In this document: one piece after another, positions 44,934 to 56,981 of the stretch
How positions within the stretch are numbered: the stretch's first letter is position 1
Layout of the letters: each line of letters opens with the position of its first letter
Assembly: GCA_024195265.1 (NCBI GenBank)
Contig: JAJLRJ010000006.1
Coordinates: 23,993,770-24,057,769, forward strand
DNA: 64,000 nt
Reading direction: 5' to 3'
From: Dendrophyllia cribrosa
Lineage: Eukaryota > Cnidaria > Anthozoa > Scleractinia > Dendrophylliidae
Notes under the pieces: model-generated
Databases searched by the model: none
Told to the model about the DNA's origin: nothing
What the model saw: the letters and a program-made list of their open reading frames with translations, nothing else
Made by a program: the position numbers and the translations under genes

Positions 44934-44937
44934 TTAA

Positions 44938-45326
44938 AGGGGCGCGCTATGTCACCATTTTTATTTTAGTTTTACTTAAAAAAAACCCAAGACATATCTA
45001 TATCAGTGGAACCTAATAAAAATTGTCCAGTTTTGTTTACAATTACTCTACCAGAGCTCTGAGAGTAAAAAAAGTATCGTTGGCTGCAGATGACCAGGAT
45101 TAAAATGGGTTGCAAGTTCAAAAAAATGGCCAATTTTTTCAAGTTTTGTAACCTTGTGCTGGGGAAAGCTTGCTAAAACACTGATTATGGTTGACTCTCT
45201 CTTCGAAATTTCACATCATATTTTCCTCTTAGTGTTCTATAAACATTCCCTGTATCACAAAGGTACTTTGTTTTAGTTTGGAGCAGTTTTGACCCTAAAA
45301 CATCAAATCCCCAAGACATAGCTCCT
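44938..45326. mobile_element. TTAA-flanked MITE
   Basis: AGGGGCGCGCTATGTCA at the left and GACATAGCTCCT at the right are inverted and bounded by TTAA (44934-44937 and 45327-45330). No coding. A fragment resembling its left end (AAAGGGGCTTTGTCACCAAA) appears at 45850. Confidence 0.65.
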
Positions 45327-45567
45327 TTAATTATAATGTTCTACTGACTCATAGCTCGGTAAACTTTTAATTTGAGGTGGTTTTCTGTTAGATTCAAGGT
45401 GACAAAAAATGCAGAAGGCAACTTCAACGAAACAGTGGTTTCTGACAATTTTAAAAGTGCTCAGCACCACTTGAGTTGTTACATTATTTAGGTGTACTTT
45501 TTGATTCCGTCCTTGTCATCGGTTGCCCATGGTGATGAACGATAAACAAAAGAGAAAGAAGCCCTAC

Positions 45568-48500
45568 CTTTAGAAAAACTGAATCCACTCCCTGAACTGG
45601 CTCGATGTGTTCAGATGGAAACCCTGTACTGCTCACTTCCCCTGTGTCAGTCCCCAATACATCTTCTGTCTGTCTTGACTCGGGTTGTTTAGATGGAAAG
45701 CCAGTGATACATGCTGCCCCTAGTTACACATATGTTACAGCTTAAACAAATATAAACAAGTTGTGTCTTTACAATAACAAAAGCTGCTACGAGAAAGCAA
45801 AGTCACATATTAAGTACATTTTCATGAAACTATTTTGCCATTTATGATTAAAGGGGCTTTGTCACCAAATGTCACACAAGCTAATCACGCCATCGAAGTA
45901 GCCTCCAACGCAGACGTCCTTAGTGCTCAACACGCAATCCAAAGAAGCGCGTGACGAAAATCAAGACAATGTCACTAATAAAAACATATACATTGTTCTG
46001 TATTTCTAAGCCTCTTATATATCATTAAAGATAAAAGCTGTTTTCTCGTTATGTACCGAACACAATTGTGTGTGGATTATAGCAGGTGACCTTTCCAATT
46101 CAACAATGTTACTGTTCTGAGGTTCTACAAACTGCATCATATGTGTCTCTGCAACAGCTGCGCTTCAGAAAAGGGCCAACTTTCGGTAAGTTGTCATTTT
46201 CATCGGCTAATTAGATACATTCCTGTCGTATTTGATAGTCATATGATTACTTTTGAGACGTTTGAGGACTAAACGAAGATAGATTTTAAGCTCGACTACA
46301 TGAAAGAGGGACAAGGGGCCCGAGACCACAGGCTTACTATCCTCTGTTTGTACGGTGGGCTGTGCATTTGTGATCAGCGTTTGGTTATCAAACTAGCCTT
46401 ATTAAGGTGGCCCGCGCGTATTTATTTTGACGACGGGTCGGATTTTAAATCGCGTTTTATTTCATCAAAGTCTTGTCCGATTTCCGAGATATTCGGAACA
46501 CTGAAGCCCTAAACCTTGCACTGTACAACTGTGATAACAAATTCACGAATATGGCAATACTTCAGGACAGTTTTTGGAATGCTTAAAACTCTATTTTGAA
46601 GAAAAATGCATCTCAATCAAAATTGCCTCGATGAATTTTCATTATTTTACCGTGAGTATGTGCACAAGTGCTGAAGATTATCATGACAAAGTTTCAAATG
46701 AATCGGCACCTTAGATTTTGCTGCACAAATGCGCGATGAATTTTGGTCACAAATTTTTACTCCATGGCAAACTTCGGACAGAATGAATTTCGACAAATAC
46801 CAAACTACAAGGAAAACCTTACCTGGTACTCGAAAGGCCAGAGTCACTTGTATATTTCGTGAAAAATGTAGAAACATCGGATACAAACAGCTAACATTAT
46901 CTTTAATGTGAATGGGGGACAATTTTCATTTCTGTGATGCAAAAGTTCTAAAATTATAATATTTCATTTTGCACAAATTTTCTCGATTTGTTTTTCCCAC
47001 TTTTAGAATATGATGTAGAGTAATATATTGACAACTAACCTACCAAGTTTCATCAGGTTTGCTTTCCTCGCACACGAGAAACTAGCGTTGCAAAATTAGC
47101 TACTGCCGTCGGTCTGCGTTCACTGTGTTTGGTAAACCCCGCATGGTTTGTTAATTTATTCAAGCCTGGTTAGTCGCATGAGAATTTCGCACATTCCGCT
47201 CTGTTCAAATTCTGATGAAATAAAACGCGATTTAAAATCCGACCTGTCGTCAAAATTTCACAAAGCTCTAACATGACAGATGAAAATGTGAATTAGTTTC
47301 TGTAAAAATAACCTGAATGAAAAAGTTGTGATCGATGTACAAACTAAGACTTCAAACATTTCAATGGACATACCAATCAATAGACAAAATTACAAGTATC
47401 AAGATTGAATGACTATGTACCATGCATTTTAACCGCATTTAACATGGTTTAACACTCTAGGCCGAAGACGATGGGTTGGCATAATGATGCCACAACTTGG
47501 CTGTTCGATCTGCCGTATTTTGAAAGAAAATCCTGATTATCGCAAATTACACTGCCTACATATATAAAATACTCTTCTTTAAATTGAAAGCTATTTTCAT
47601 CTGGTTTTAGAAAAGAGAAAATGAAACAAAATTATTTTTCATAGTAAAACTCATACCATGAATCATTTCCCTCATCCTCGCCACAAGAGTTTCACATTGC
47701 TCCTTCCAACTGTACTTCTTTTCATAGGATACTCTCAGTTCTTTAATCTCTTCAAGCCGCAATTCATGTCTGGCACGAACAGCTTCAATCGCTTCTGCCC
47801 ACTTTGCAGGTTCATCCGAATCAACTATGCATGATTTGCCAAAAGGCACATTGTTTAATGCGCTAGCAAATCCTGATTTTCTACCCACGAGAATGGGTAA
47901 GCATGCAGACAAGGCTTCAAGGGCAACAAGACCAAAACCCTCTGATTTTGATGGCATGATGGCAAGATCAGCTTCACAAAATAAGTCTTTCATTCTGTCT
48001 CTGCTTTGTATAAACTTTCTGACAGTCAGCTGCTCTTCGGCAATACCACATTGGAGAAGCTTTTGTCTTACCTCTTCTTGCTTTCCATCAGGAGCACCCA
48101 CAAAGATAAGATGATAAGGTTTCTCTTTCAACCGGTGATCAGTAAATGCTTCAGCAGCAATGTTGTAACCCTTAAGCTCAAAGTCCTCGTCATCGCCACG
48201 ACCAAATATCAACACTTTGAAATCAGTATTATCCTGGTGAGCTTGTGTTAAGGCCCCAAATTCCCTATCGAAAAGTCCTGGAGTGACTGAAATAATATCC
48301 TGATCGTTCTTGCACCGTCGTAAATATGAAGAGTAAAACTGTTCAAGTCTAGGTCCAACAGGTACAACAAGATCAGCCAGTTTACAGAGGTCAACTTCAT
48401 CTTGATGTTTCTTTTCCCCTTTTGAAATGGAATCAGCATAGCTTTTGTACTTGCTGAGGTCTTCTGGAGCTGTATGTATCATTTGAACCCACTTACAATT

Positions 48501-51256
48501 ATTAGATTTACTAATGACTTGTCCTTGTCGGCCAAGTTTCACACCATGGCCAACAACAACATCAATGCTGAGGTCTTGAGGTGGGAAGGTCAACCAATCA
48601 AGACGGCTATAACCTGGAAGTTCCTTTGCCTCAGCAATAGTAATGCCATAACTCTGGGCTGCTCTTTTTTCCTCATCTTTACAAGCCCCCTCTGGGACTA
48701 GTAAAGTCACTTGCACGTTAGGACGTTTTGAAAGGTGAATTGCAAGCTCCCTGTTCAACGTTGACAAACCACCAGCAGATGAATTCCACTCATCACCAAG
48801 AAGAGTAACTTTCAGGGTTGCCATGAAAGTCAGGTCTTGTTGTGTCTGAGATGACCTAGTCTGCGTTGTTCGCTTTTAAAATTTGTTTACGTCACCCTTC
48901 AGTTACGTCATTCCTTAGAGGTGCACCCCCTCCTAAGAAAAATCCTGGATCCGCCCCTGAAGTATCGATTTTCCAATTTCATTCCACAAAAAAAAAATAT
49001 AAAAATACAAGACAATGCTGCTCAGTAACTTTCATTTGAATGGTAGACATACATGTAAAAATGCCTTTATTTCTGCATTTACACAAGCTTACAATTTTCA
49101 TCCCAGATAAAATAAAATAATAATGATTGTTCATGGGGCTTGCATAAGTGATGAATAATAAGCTGAAATTTTAATATTTGTTTAGCAAAAACAGTTAGAG
49201 TGAATCCAGTCCACAATTGTAGGGCATGGCTTTGAACAACATTATGTTTAGGATGGCTGTCAAACCTGACGAATTTAAGTTGGAGTTATAATTGCTGTTC
49301 TCCAGGAAATACATGACACTTGATTTATTTCATAAATCTTTGTTTAAAATGTGAAAAAATAATAAATAATCGTATTTCTTGACATTGCGGCATGGCAATG
49401 TTATTCGCAATTCCCCTTTGGGAATTCGAACTAGTAATATTGTTCGTTTCCACGAGGTTCACTCATTGACGCCACCAGTTACAAGCTCACTTCCCTCTCG
49501 CCTCCCGCTTGCTACTATTAAATCAATCATTCAATTAATATTTTTATCTAGCTCTTCCTTAACCTCAAGAGAAGTTATTGGACTAACACGCACTTGGGTT
49601 GGAGAACATGTTACCGAGCATCGTCCGGTTTTTAGTGTAGTATTGATTTCAATTGGTTATTTTATTTACTAGTTTTTATCTTACACAGTGTTTATGAAAC
49701 TTATTGTAAAATGAAAAAATTGTTTTGATTTGCATGAAATCAAATAAAGCTTGTACGGCCGGTCAGGCACTCCTTACACAGTTGTATGTAATATTTAGCA
49801 TGTCATGGACATATTTGGCTGAACGTACGTGTAGTGAAAGAGAAAAGAATAATGTAAAAAATGTAAAAAGTGATAGTGATTTATATCACAAACGTTTTAG
49901 GCATTTAGAATCAGTCTATATTGACTTAATAAATACCCTAACCAAGTTTAAGCAAAATCGGTGGAGCAGAACTGTGGATACATTGAGGCCACCTAAATTC
50001 AGCTCTGAAATTCTCTTGAAATGTTCTATACATGATGCTCTTTAACAAAACAAGCCACGAACACAAATTTCTGGGAGAAGCCTTCCCAATTCTTGTTAAA
50101 TCTGAGTGCCAAGCCGATTGGCAATCATGTGAAGGCCGCATTAGAATTCACACCCTTGTTAGGAGCGTTAATGATATGCACGCCAGCGACCCCAGGAAGG
50201 GAGGGAAGATGGGTTACATGAATGTGACTATATCCGTTGAATTTTCATCTGAATTCCCAGCATTTTCTTTCTCCTCCTGGGGTAGCCGGCGCCATATTGC
50301 TGAGGCCGGACACATCTAAATATAAGCTTCAAATCAATTTTTGCTGTTTATGCGTCAAACCTTATATATGGCTTTGCAAACAAAAACAACTTATTCCTAA
50401 ACTTAGTGGATTTCTGAAACACTTAAAGTATATTAAGGAAATTGAAGACGTATAGAAATACAATCTCAAACAAGGAAGCCTTGAGTGGGAGCCTTTATTG
50501 CTAACCCCAGAACAGTGAGATTTTGTTGAAGAACTGTGAGCTAAGTCAAGTCAGTAATTAAATATTTCACTCTGAGGAATCCTGAAACTATGCAGTCTAC
50601 AATAGAGCAAAATGGAGCTACCGAAGAACTTCCAAACCAGAACTGGCAACTGGAATTGGAACGTGTAAAATATATTTGTCCCAAAATCCAGCACCAACAA
50701 GGTTTGGTACAAGATGGCGGCACCGATTGCAACCACAACACCTGATGCTAGTTCCTTAGTAAAACCGACTTTAAAAAATTCTTTTAAACTGCATTGCGCT
50801 CAGCTGGGCATGCAGTCAGGGTGTTGTTGGCTTGATTATTGCGCTTTCCATGACAAAATCTTTTAGCTTAAGTGATGGCTTTCTGGTGGCTGTTTCTCAT
50901 TCTTGCTGACGTACAATTTGTATGTTATACTTTTATTAAAACAAGTAATTATTCCTGGGGAATTTAGAAATTTATTCACGAAGCTAACCAGTGTGCCACA
51001 GAGCACATGGTGAGATAAAAATAAAAGTTTGTTATTTAGACGAGAATAGCTAAATTGTATCTTGATTTACAGGTCATTACATTTTCATTTGATTTCGTTT
51101 TATTTTCCTTATGAATGGTTAATTCATTTTAATTCATTTTGACTAAGAAAAATAAGAATTTTCAATTAACAGTGATATAGATTGTACCTTTTGAGGAGCA
51201 GGGCTGGTACTGGTGTTGTTCACAGGCTCATGTTGTGGACAAGACGAGGAGGCCAT
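45568..51256 (-). CDS. GT4-family glycosyltransferase protein, three exons, possibly continuing downstream
   Basis: Exons (minus strand): 51256-51188 (MASSSCPQHEPVNNTSTSPA, ending phase 0), 48845-47657 and 45719-45568. The second opens in frame with TQQDLTF just before another Met (48824) and ends in phase 1; the third is phase compatible and ends in phase 0. Exon 2 is a full two-lobed GT4 domain: DEWNSSAGGLSTLNRELA at the acceptor side, VLIFGRGDDEDFELKGY at the start of the second lobe, and EGFGLVALEALSA with the E-x7-E nucleotide-sugar motif. Known: GT4 domains of this type occur in cnidarian immune-like proteins, some with NACHT. Exon 3 encodes a linker with a repeated TGFPS-[KE] word. No stop follows, so further exons are expected. 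The donor substrate is unknown. Confidence 0.8.
46402..47256. mobile_element. Imperfect MITE in GT4 intron
   Basis: TTAAGGTGGCCCGCGCG at the left, then GACGGGTCGGATTTTAAATC and GCGTTTTATTTCATCA, is mirrored by GATGAAATAAAACGCGATTT and AAAATCCGACCTGTCGTC (47214-47252). The right outer end does not carry the GCGGGCCACC terminus, so it is truncated or rearranged. Confidence 0.55.
49800..50110 (-). repeat. Dispersed repeat family, copy 2 (inverted)
   Basis: Carries the inverted counterpart of 43310-43640, with AAATTTCTGGGAGAAGCCTT and CCAAGTTTAAGCAAAATCGG. It sits in the first intron of the GT4 gene. Confidence 0.55.
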
Positions 51257-51259
51257 GGC

Positions 51260-53870
51260 TGATGAACCTTGGAATGAGAATGATAAAAACAAGGCAATAA
51301 AGATTATATGATGGCAATAATATCCACCCATTTACTTGTGGAAAAGGTTGTAAGTGAGATGTTTTCCTGCGATTACTCGAGCCATTCGTGATCAATTATC
51401 AAGATCAGGGTTATTACAATTGAGTTATATTTTTGCGTTCGTCTGCGAACGCGATCCTAATTTCGTGTTGAATGTCCTGTATCATGTGTTGGGTGTCCTG
51501 TGCAATTTCCTAGCGGAAAAATTCGAGATTTTTTCTCATGCTTGGACATCCGATTAGCCCCCCCGAAGATTCTTTTGCGTTTTTCAGGGGCAAATTCACG
51601 GGTGGGAACTAGTATCTACTTTGGCCTCGCTGTCATAAAGCTTGCTGCCGATCGGAGAAGGACGCTTTCATATTCGCACCTTTACCCTTTTCAACGGCCG
51701 GAAAAAGTTGAGAATTGACCGATTTTTATCACATAGCAAGTGAAATGAAGCCTGGCAGAGGTTTGACGGCAAAATCAACCACGAACATTTCAGGGTCTGT
51801 TTACGATCGCTGTCGATCCGTGTCGATCTCTACACAATTCATCGGTCTCTGTCATACGGCAAGTGAAATAATGGTTGGCTGCGATTTTTTTTCTGTTTGG
51901 ATCCAACAATTCTTCCCCGTAACTTATGCCCGCATGTTTTTGCTCGCTGTTGTTGCTGTTTTATTGAGAAAATTACTAATATGCAAAAAACATGACGTCA
52001 TCAGATCGTTGTTATGGTAACACCGATGTCAATCAAATCTAGTTTTTTGGAAAGTTCATTTCATGTCTAGTATATGTGTGAAGCAGCTTGCCTGACCGAG
52101 CTCGTATAGTGAAGTATCAGCCGTTCAAAGTTGGGATGTTGTGTCGCCAAAAAACCCAGTCGAGCCACCTTAACGTTCTTTGCACTCTCAAGTGGCGGTG
52201 AACAAAACATTTAGCATGGTGTGAATCGACATCTATACTGCTTCTTTCAATTCAGCTTTTAACGAACATGTCGAATGCACTCTTAATCTCTGATTATTAC
52301 TAGTTTATTTAATAGATTTATGTACCCGAACATCTTATCTATGATCCCAAAGTCATGGTAAATGTTGCTTTCTGATCCCACAAAAAAATAGTGCAGTGGA
52401 GTAAAGTACAATGTAGAGCATACATGTAGCTGTCAGACTGGCTATGAAAAGGCTCAGGGAAAAGGGGGACAATCCTTGGTTTGTCAGAGTATTCCACACT
52501 TCTACACACCTCTAGAAGTGTGGTGTGAAACTAAGTAAAGAATGGCAAGGCCCTGTTCATGGATAGAGAAAAAGGTGACATATTCCTTGGTTTGTCATAT
52601 TATTTCACACCTCTGGAAGCATTAAGAACTAGAATGCAGGGGGTTGGGGGGTTGGGGGTTGGAGGTTGGCGGCGTGATGGTGTGACGCTTTCTTGACGTT
52701 GTTTTGGTGGCGTTACTGTTTACGTCATTCCTGAAAACCGGAAGTCAAATATGTACTGTGTTGACCGAGGGAAAAGCGGAAGCCTGGGAATAATGAGGCT
52801 AAAATATGCGCGCATAAATTTGCATGCAAAATCGTGACACAAAAAAAAGAAAAACGAAGGGCATTTTATAAGTCATTGCGTTTTGCGCATGAGTAATAAT
52901 TATAAATACTAAACTGTAGAAAAAACATACAATGATGTTAGCAACTAATTTGAAGCAGTTGAAAAGAAACCAGATAGAACATTAGGCTTCAATAGGAACC
53001 ATGAGTTGGTGACATTGATGGGCGGCTCATAAGGCAGATTTTACAGACTTTATAGCTAATGTACCTAGAAGTAATCAGAAGTTTGTTGATTCCGATCCCA
53101 GGGCTTGTGATCCCAGCGTTTACCCCTTTAACCCCTAAACTATTACCGTATTAATGTAATTAACCTCTATACATTACCAAGACTTCAGAAAACTGTACAA
53201 AGAACGGGTCAATTCATGACTCTTAGCATATTTGTCTCAAACGAGACATTACATAATACAAGTTTACGACTGAGGGACATCTAGTGACAAATGTGCATAT
53301 CTGTATCCGTATACTACATCTCTTTAAACACGCTTCGCATTAATTCACAAGATAAAAACTCAGCAACACTACAATTAATTGAGCAAATGAAAATAAGCAA
53401 TATGTCAAAATCATGAACAGCCACTCTAGTCGGGTTTGCTCCATATTCATTGCCGTTTGCAAGGCTCGATCCATCCAAGAAATTAAAATTTGAGACTTGG
53501 CAGATGTGGCCAAGAGTGACAAATTCCAGTCAGAATACTTCGCAAAGTGCCTCAAGTTAGGTAAACTACAACCATTAAATACAAGCCTTCACATAGGGTG
53601 CAAAAAAACAAGGAAAATTATTCGGCATTTTTAGAGCAGATTGTGCGGCAAAAGAAAGCCATTATGCGGTAGATTATACGATTTTTCTACATTAATATTA
53701 ACTAATAGTTTCCATTGGAAAGTAAAGTGCTGCGAGTAAAGCTTATGCAGAAGATGAGTTGTTTTGGGCCATCTCGTTAATTGCATGTACTTTAGATAGT
53801 GAACAGATGAGTGACTTGATCTATTTTGCCATTGGATGAACTTGGCTAATATATATGCCGTTTGAATGGC
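51260..53870. other. No gene recognised; fragment of a TTAAGGTGGCTCGA-type MITE
   Basis: The inverted motif GTCGAGCCACCTTAA at about 52152-52166 looks like one end of a coral MITE whose other end is not obvious. A 71-codon open frame at 53340-53555 (minus) is hydrophobic at its C-terminus, with no family match. The upstream 5' region of the GT4 gene should lie at the start of this interval. Confidence 0.4.
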
Positions 53871-53878
53871 AAAACGCA

Positions 53879-54616
53879 CGGCTACTGAACGGATGAAAAA
53901 CGGGTGGCCGAGCCGTTTAAAACGGTTACCATGAACGGCTGAAGAAACAATTTGAACGGATAAAGCTGAACGGCAGAAGAAAAATTTCGAACGGCTGACT
54001 GTGAACGCCTGAACGGCAAAATTGTTATTTCGAACAGCTGGCTGTGAACGGAGCCTAAACGGCTGAACGGCTAAATAATTATTTGGAGCGGCTCGCGGTT
54101 TGTAACGGCAGAAAAAAAATTCGAAAGGCTGGCTGTGAACGCAGCTAAATTAAGTAAATTGCACGCTAATTGTTTACCTTTACCGAGTACTTTATTACAT
54201 TGTAAGGACGATGAAACCATCTGTTTGTCGCTTTGACTTGAAGGCCAGAGAATGATGAACATGGTTTCTTTATTTAATGTAAACAAGCGGCCCCGAGTCC
54301 CAAGTGCATTTGTCACGCAAAATTCATGTGTAAAATTCTTTCTGAACTTTATGTTTACTAATTGTTAAAAAAAATCTTGAATGAAACTAAATAGAATAAT
54401 CGAAGTTAAAGACAGCAGGAAAAGTTATGTAGCAGAAAAACAAATTTTACATAGTTAATTGTCGGTAAAAAGTGCACCAAATTTGCATATGTTAAAAGGG
54501 TAATTAGAAACCTGGATACAGCACTTCCAAAGATTCTCTGTTATGCTAGTTTCGCTCGCCAAATTACGGCTGATAAACGGCAAGCGAACGGCTTGAACGG
54601 CTCGACCGGATAGCCG
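53879..54616. mobile_element. Inverted-repeat element E with GAACGGCT arrays
   Basis: CGGCTACTGAACGG at the left and CCGGATAGCCG at the right bound the block. Many GAACGGCTGAACGG-type words fill 53890-54130, and a shorter run (AACGGCAAGCGAACGGCTTG) lies at 54570-54600. C-G ends plus an array resemble elements A, B and the MULE. No matching 9-bp flanks were found, so the borders are tentative. Confidence 0.45.
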
Positions 54617-54961
54617 TTAGTATCATCAGTTCGTGTGAGGTCACATATGATACATGTACACAGGCTGGTCTAACTGCGGAGCTCGTATTAAGGTCGCGGG
54701 GGATACCTGGTCATGAATAAATTCATAAGACAAAGTTTTAGCAGGGGTGTCATTTTGAAAAACGTTATATCGTTAACGTTTGAAAGCCGATTTCGCTAAA
54801 ATTTAACAGAGATATTGGCAAATAATGGAAGTGCATAAGGATTGTTTTTTGTTGAAGGGATCGCGCTTTGCGGCAATGCTGTAAGCCACTAAAGTTATTT
54901 GTTTTAAAAACGTGGTTTTGTGTCCAAGTTTGCTTCTTGAGAAGAACACAAAGCAAGTTTG

Positions 54962-54968
<7 letters not shown>

Positions 54969-55011
<43 letters not shown>
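54969..55011. repeat. TA microsatellite at the left edge of the Penelope-like pair
   Basis: About 21 TA units. A matching TA tract (58237-58275) flanks the right end of the inverted retroelement pair. Confidence 0.9.
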
Positions 55012-55013
<2 letters not shown>

Positions 55014-55079
55014 CTACCAGTGGTAAAACTGAAGACTTCATCTGCTATGAAAGTGCTCGATGGTAGAACCAGAGCTGTG

Positions 55080-56981
55080 AATAAAGATGAATTGCTGGAG
55101 TCGGACTAGTTCAAAAACATTTAATCGCTACTCGGAGTTTCATGCTTCTAATGAAGCAATCATCAGGCAACTGACAACAATAACGGTTACATGTAAAGAT
55201 ATACAAATTTGAAAATGGGGGCAATGTTTACTAGCGTGACATGCCAAGATGTAATTGGACGGCAAAAGCGCTAAACGATCAGGTAAATCTATATTAGGTA
55301 AACGCGGTATTTAACAGGAATTTCTTAGAATGTCTACAGATCGATGTCAGTTCGTTTCTATGATTAAGTGTCGACATTTCCGGCTTACAAATTATAAAAT
55401 ATTTCTCCCAAAGGCAAAGATTACATTTTTTGTTGACATTTGAATACGACCTAGCATGCTTTACTTTTCTCCACTTAATTTGATAATTGATTTTCCGTTC
55501 CTTTAGACTCCATATGTACTTGCTAAGCTCGGTTACATTTTTGTACCGTTCGTTCCTGAAAGAACATGTGTGGTTATTGTAGCGTTCCTTAAATGTCGTG
55601 TCTCACAGTCCGATGTATGTTTGTTTTGTCTGTGGAGTCGCGACCTCTGCTTGATAGACAATGTTCCGGTCATTACAATTTCCTTCAAGTGGGCAAGAAT
55701 TTTTGTTTCGGCAATTACAGTTGTTATCAATTTCTTCTGATTGATTTGATGGTTTGCTAATCTGGGCTTTGTTGTGACTGGAGATAATGGTTTTAATGTT
55801 GCTCATACAGCTGTAGCTCAGCTTAAGCGTGTTCCGGTTAAAGATTTTGTGCAGCAAGTTGGATTTAGGGAAATGTTGATCAATTAGTTGGAGGAAGCAT
55901 TTACCGACTTTCGTTTCTACATTTTGGCTGTATGGCGGGTTGAACCACGTGATGTTTCTTTGACGGTTTTTGCTCTTTCGTGATGCATCAGGGGTTGGCG
56001 CTTTGTATGACAGGTTGTACTTGTAGCCACTTTTATTAAGTGCATCTTGGTACGCACCTTTGGCCTCGTCAAAGCATTCCTTGTCAGATGAAATTTCCGA
56101 AAGACGCTTGTTGATGGATTCGGGAATGTTCCTTAGAATAGAAGGTGGGTGGTTAGATTGCTTGTGTACGTACAGTGGTGTGTTTCCTTCTTTTGTGTAT
56201 GGGAAGTGCTTTCCGCTTTTTAGGTCGAGTGTGACATCTAAAAAATCGACTTTGGTTAGGTTGGCCTCTACTGTGATCTTTAGATCATTATCACGGAAAA
56301 TTTTGCAGATACCTTTCTTAATTCTTTCGATCTCTTGTGGCGTTTTATTGAATGCTGACAGCCCGTCATCGCGATAAAGACCGATGCTATTTCCGTACTT
56401 TTCGGTGAGGCGTGATAAGATGTAGCAACCAACCAGCTCACATGTTTCTGCGCCATCAAACGACCCCATGGTGACATCGAATCGGTCGTTGGAGGTCTTC
56501 TTCTCCCATGGGACGTTTTCGCTGAACAGCAGTGACCTTTTAGCGTGGATAATTATGTCTCGTTCATGTGCGCTGATGGGTCGGTAACTATTGGCGAAAT
56601 CCAGCGCTTTGCAGAGTAGCTTCTCGGTTATTGACGGGTAAAAATCGCACACGTCAAAACATATAAAAGATAGCGATTCTTTGTGTTGCAAGCCGTTAAA
56701 CCATTTGAGAACACTGGATGTGTTTTTCCATTGATTGATCTTCGTTTTATTGATGATGGTCGTGTTGATGTCATCAAGGATGTGTTTACTTATCACGCCG
56801 ATTTCAGATTTGGATGGATTGATTAAGCGGCAGGTCGGGTGGTCATGGAATGCAGGTTTGTGATCTTTTTTTTTTTTTTTCTTTCGGCTAGTTTTTCAAT
56901 GCGGTCGTCTAGTTTGAGATGTTCAGCTATTCTTGCAGACTGTGCATTCAACTTTTCTACAACTTTGCCACTTGATTTTTG
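55080..56981 (-). mobile_element. Penelope-like retroelement, longer copy
   Basis: The minus-strand copy reads from about 56981 down to 55080. It forms one arm of an inverted pair with 56982-58242; the shared part is 55080-56342. It contains a reverse-transcriptase frame followed by a GIY-YIG-like region. RT plus GIY-YIG is the hallmark of Penelope-like elements. A run of about 17 A (56867-56883 on the minus strand) breaks the frame upstream of the RT core. The 5' part of the element is missing. Confidence 0.7.
55294..56796 (-). pseudogene. Reverse transcriptase / GIY-YIG polyprotein, 5' truncated, in-frame TGA
   Basis: An open frame of 397 codons (56796-55603) has RT motifs: [19 protein letters not shown] (motif A with catalytic Asp), [19 protein letters not shown], and GLYRDDGLS (motif C, with two Asp). 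The frame is open upstream of the Met to the poly-A run ([14 protein letters not shown]). After the RT come Cys-rich residues ([15 protein letters not shown]), then TYIGL, a TGA, and in the same frame [15 protein letters not shown] to a TAA at 55294. The TGA thus cuts the GIY-YIG nuclease. The duplicate copy has the same TGA. Confidence 0.7.

Noticed and set aside
53340..53555. Small hydrophobic protein on the minus strand
   Set aside because: One possible membrane segment but no homologue, splice signals or neighbours to support it.
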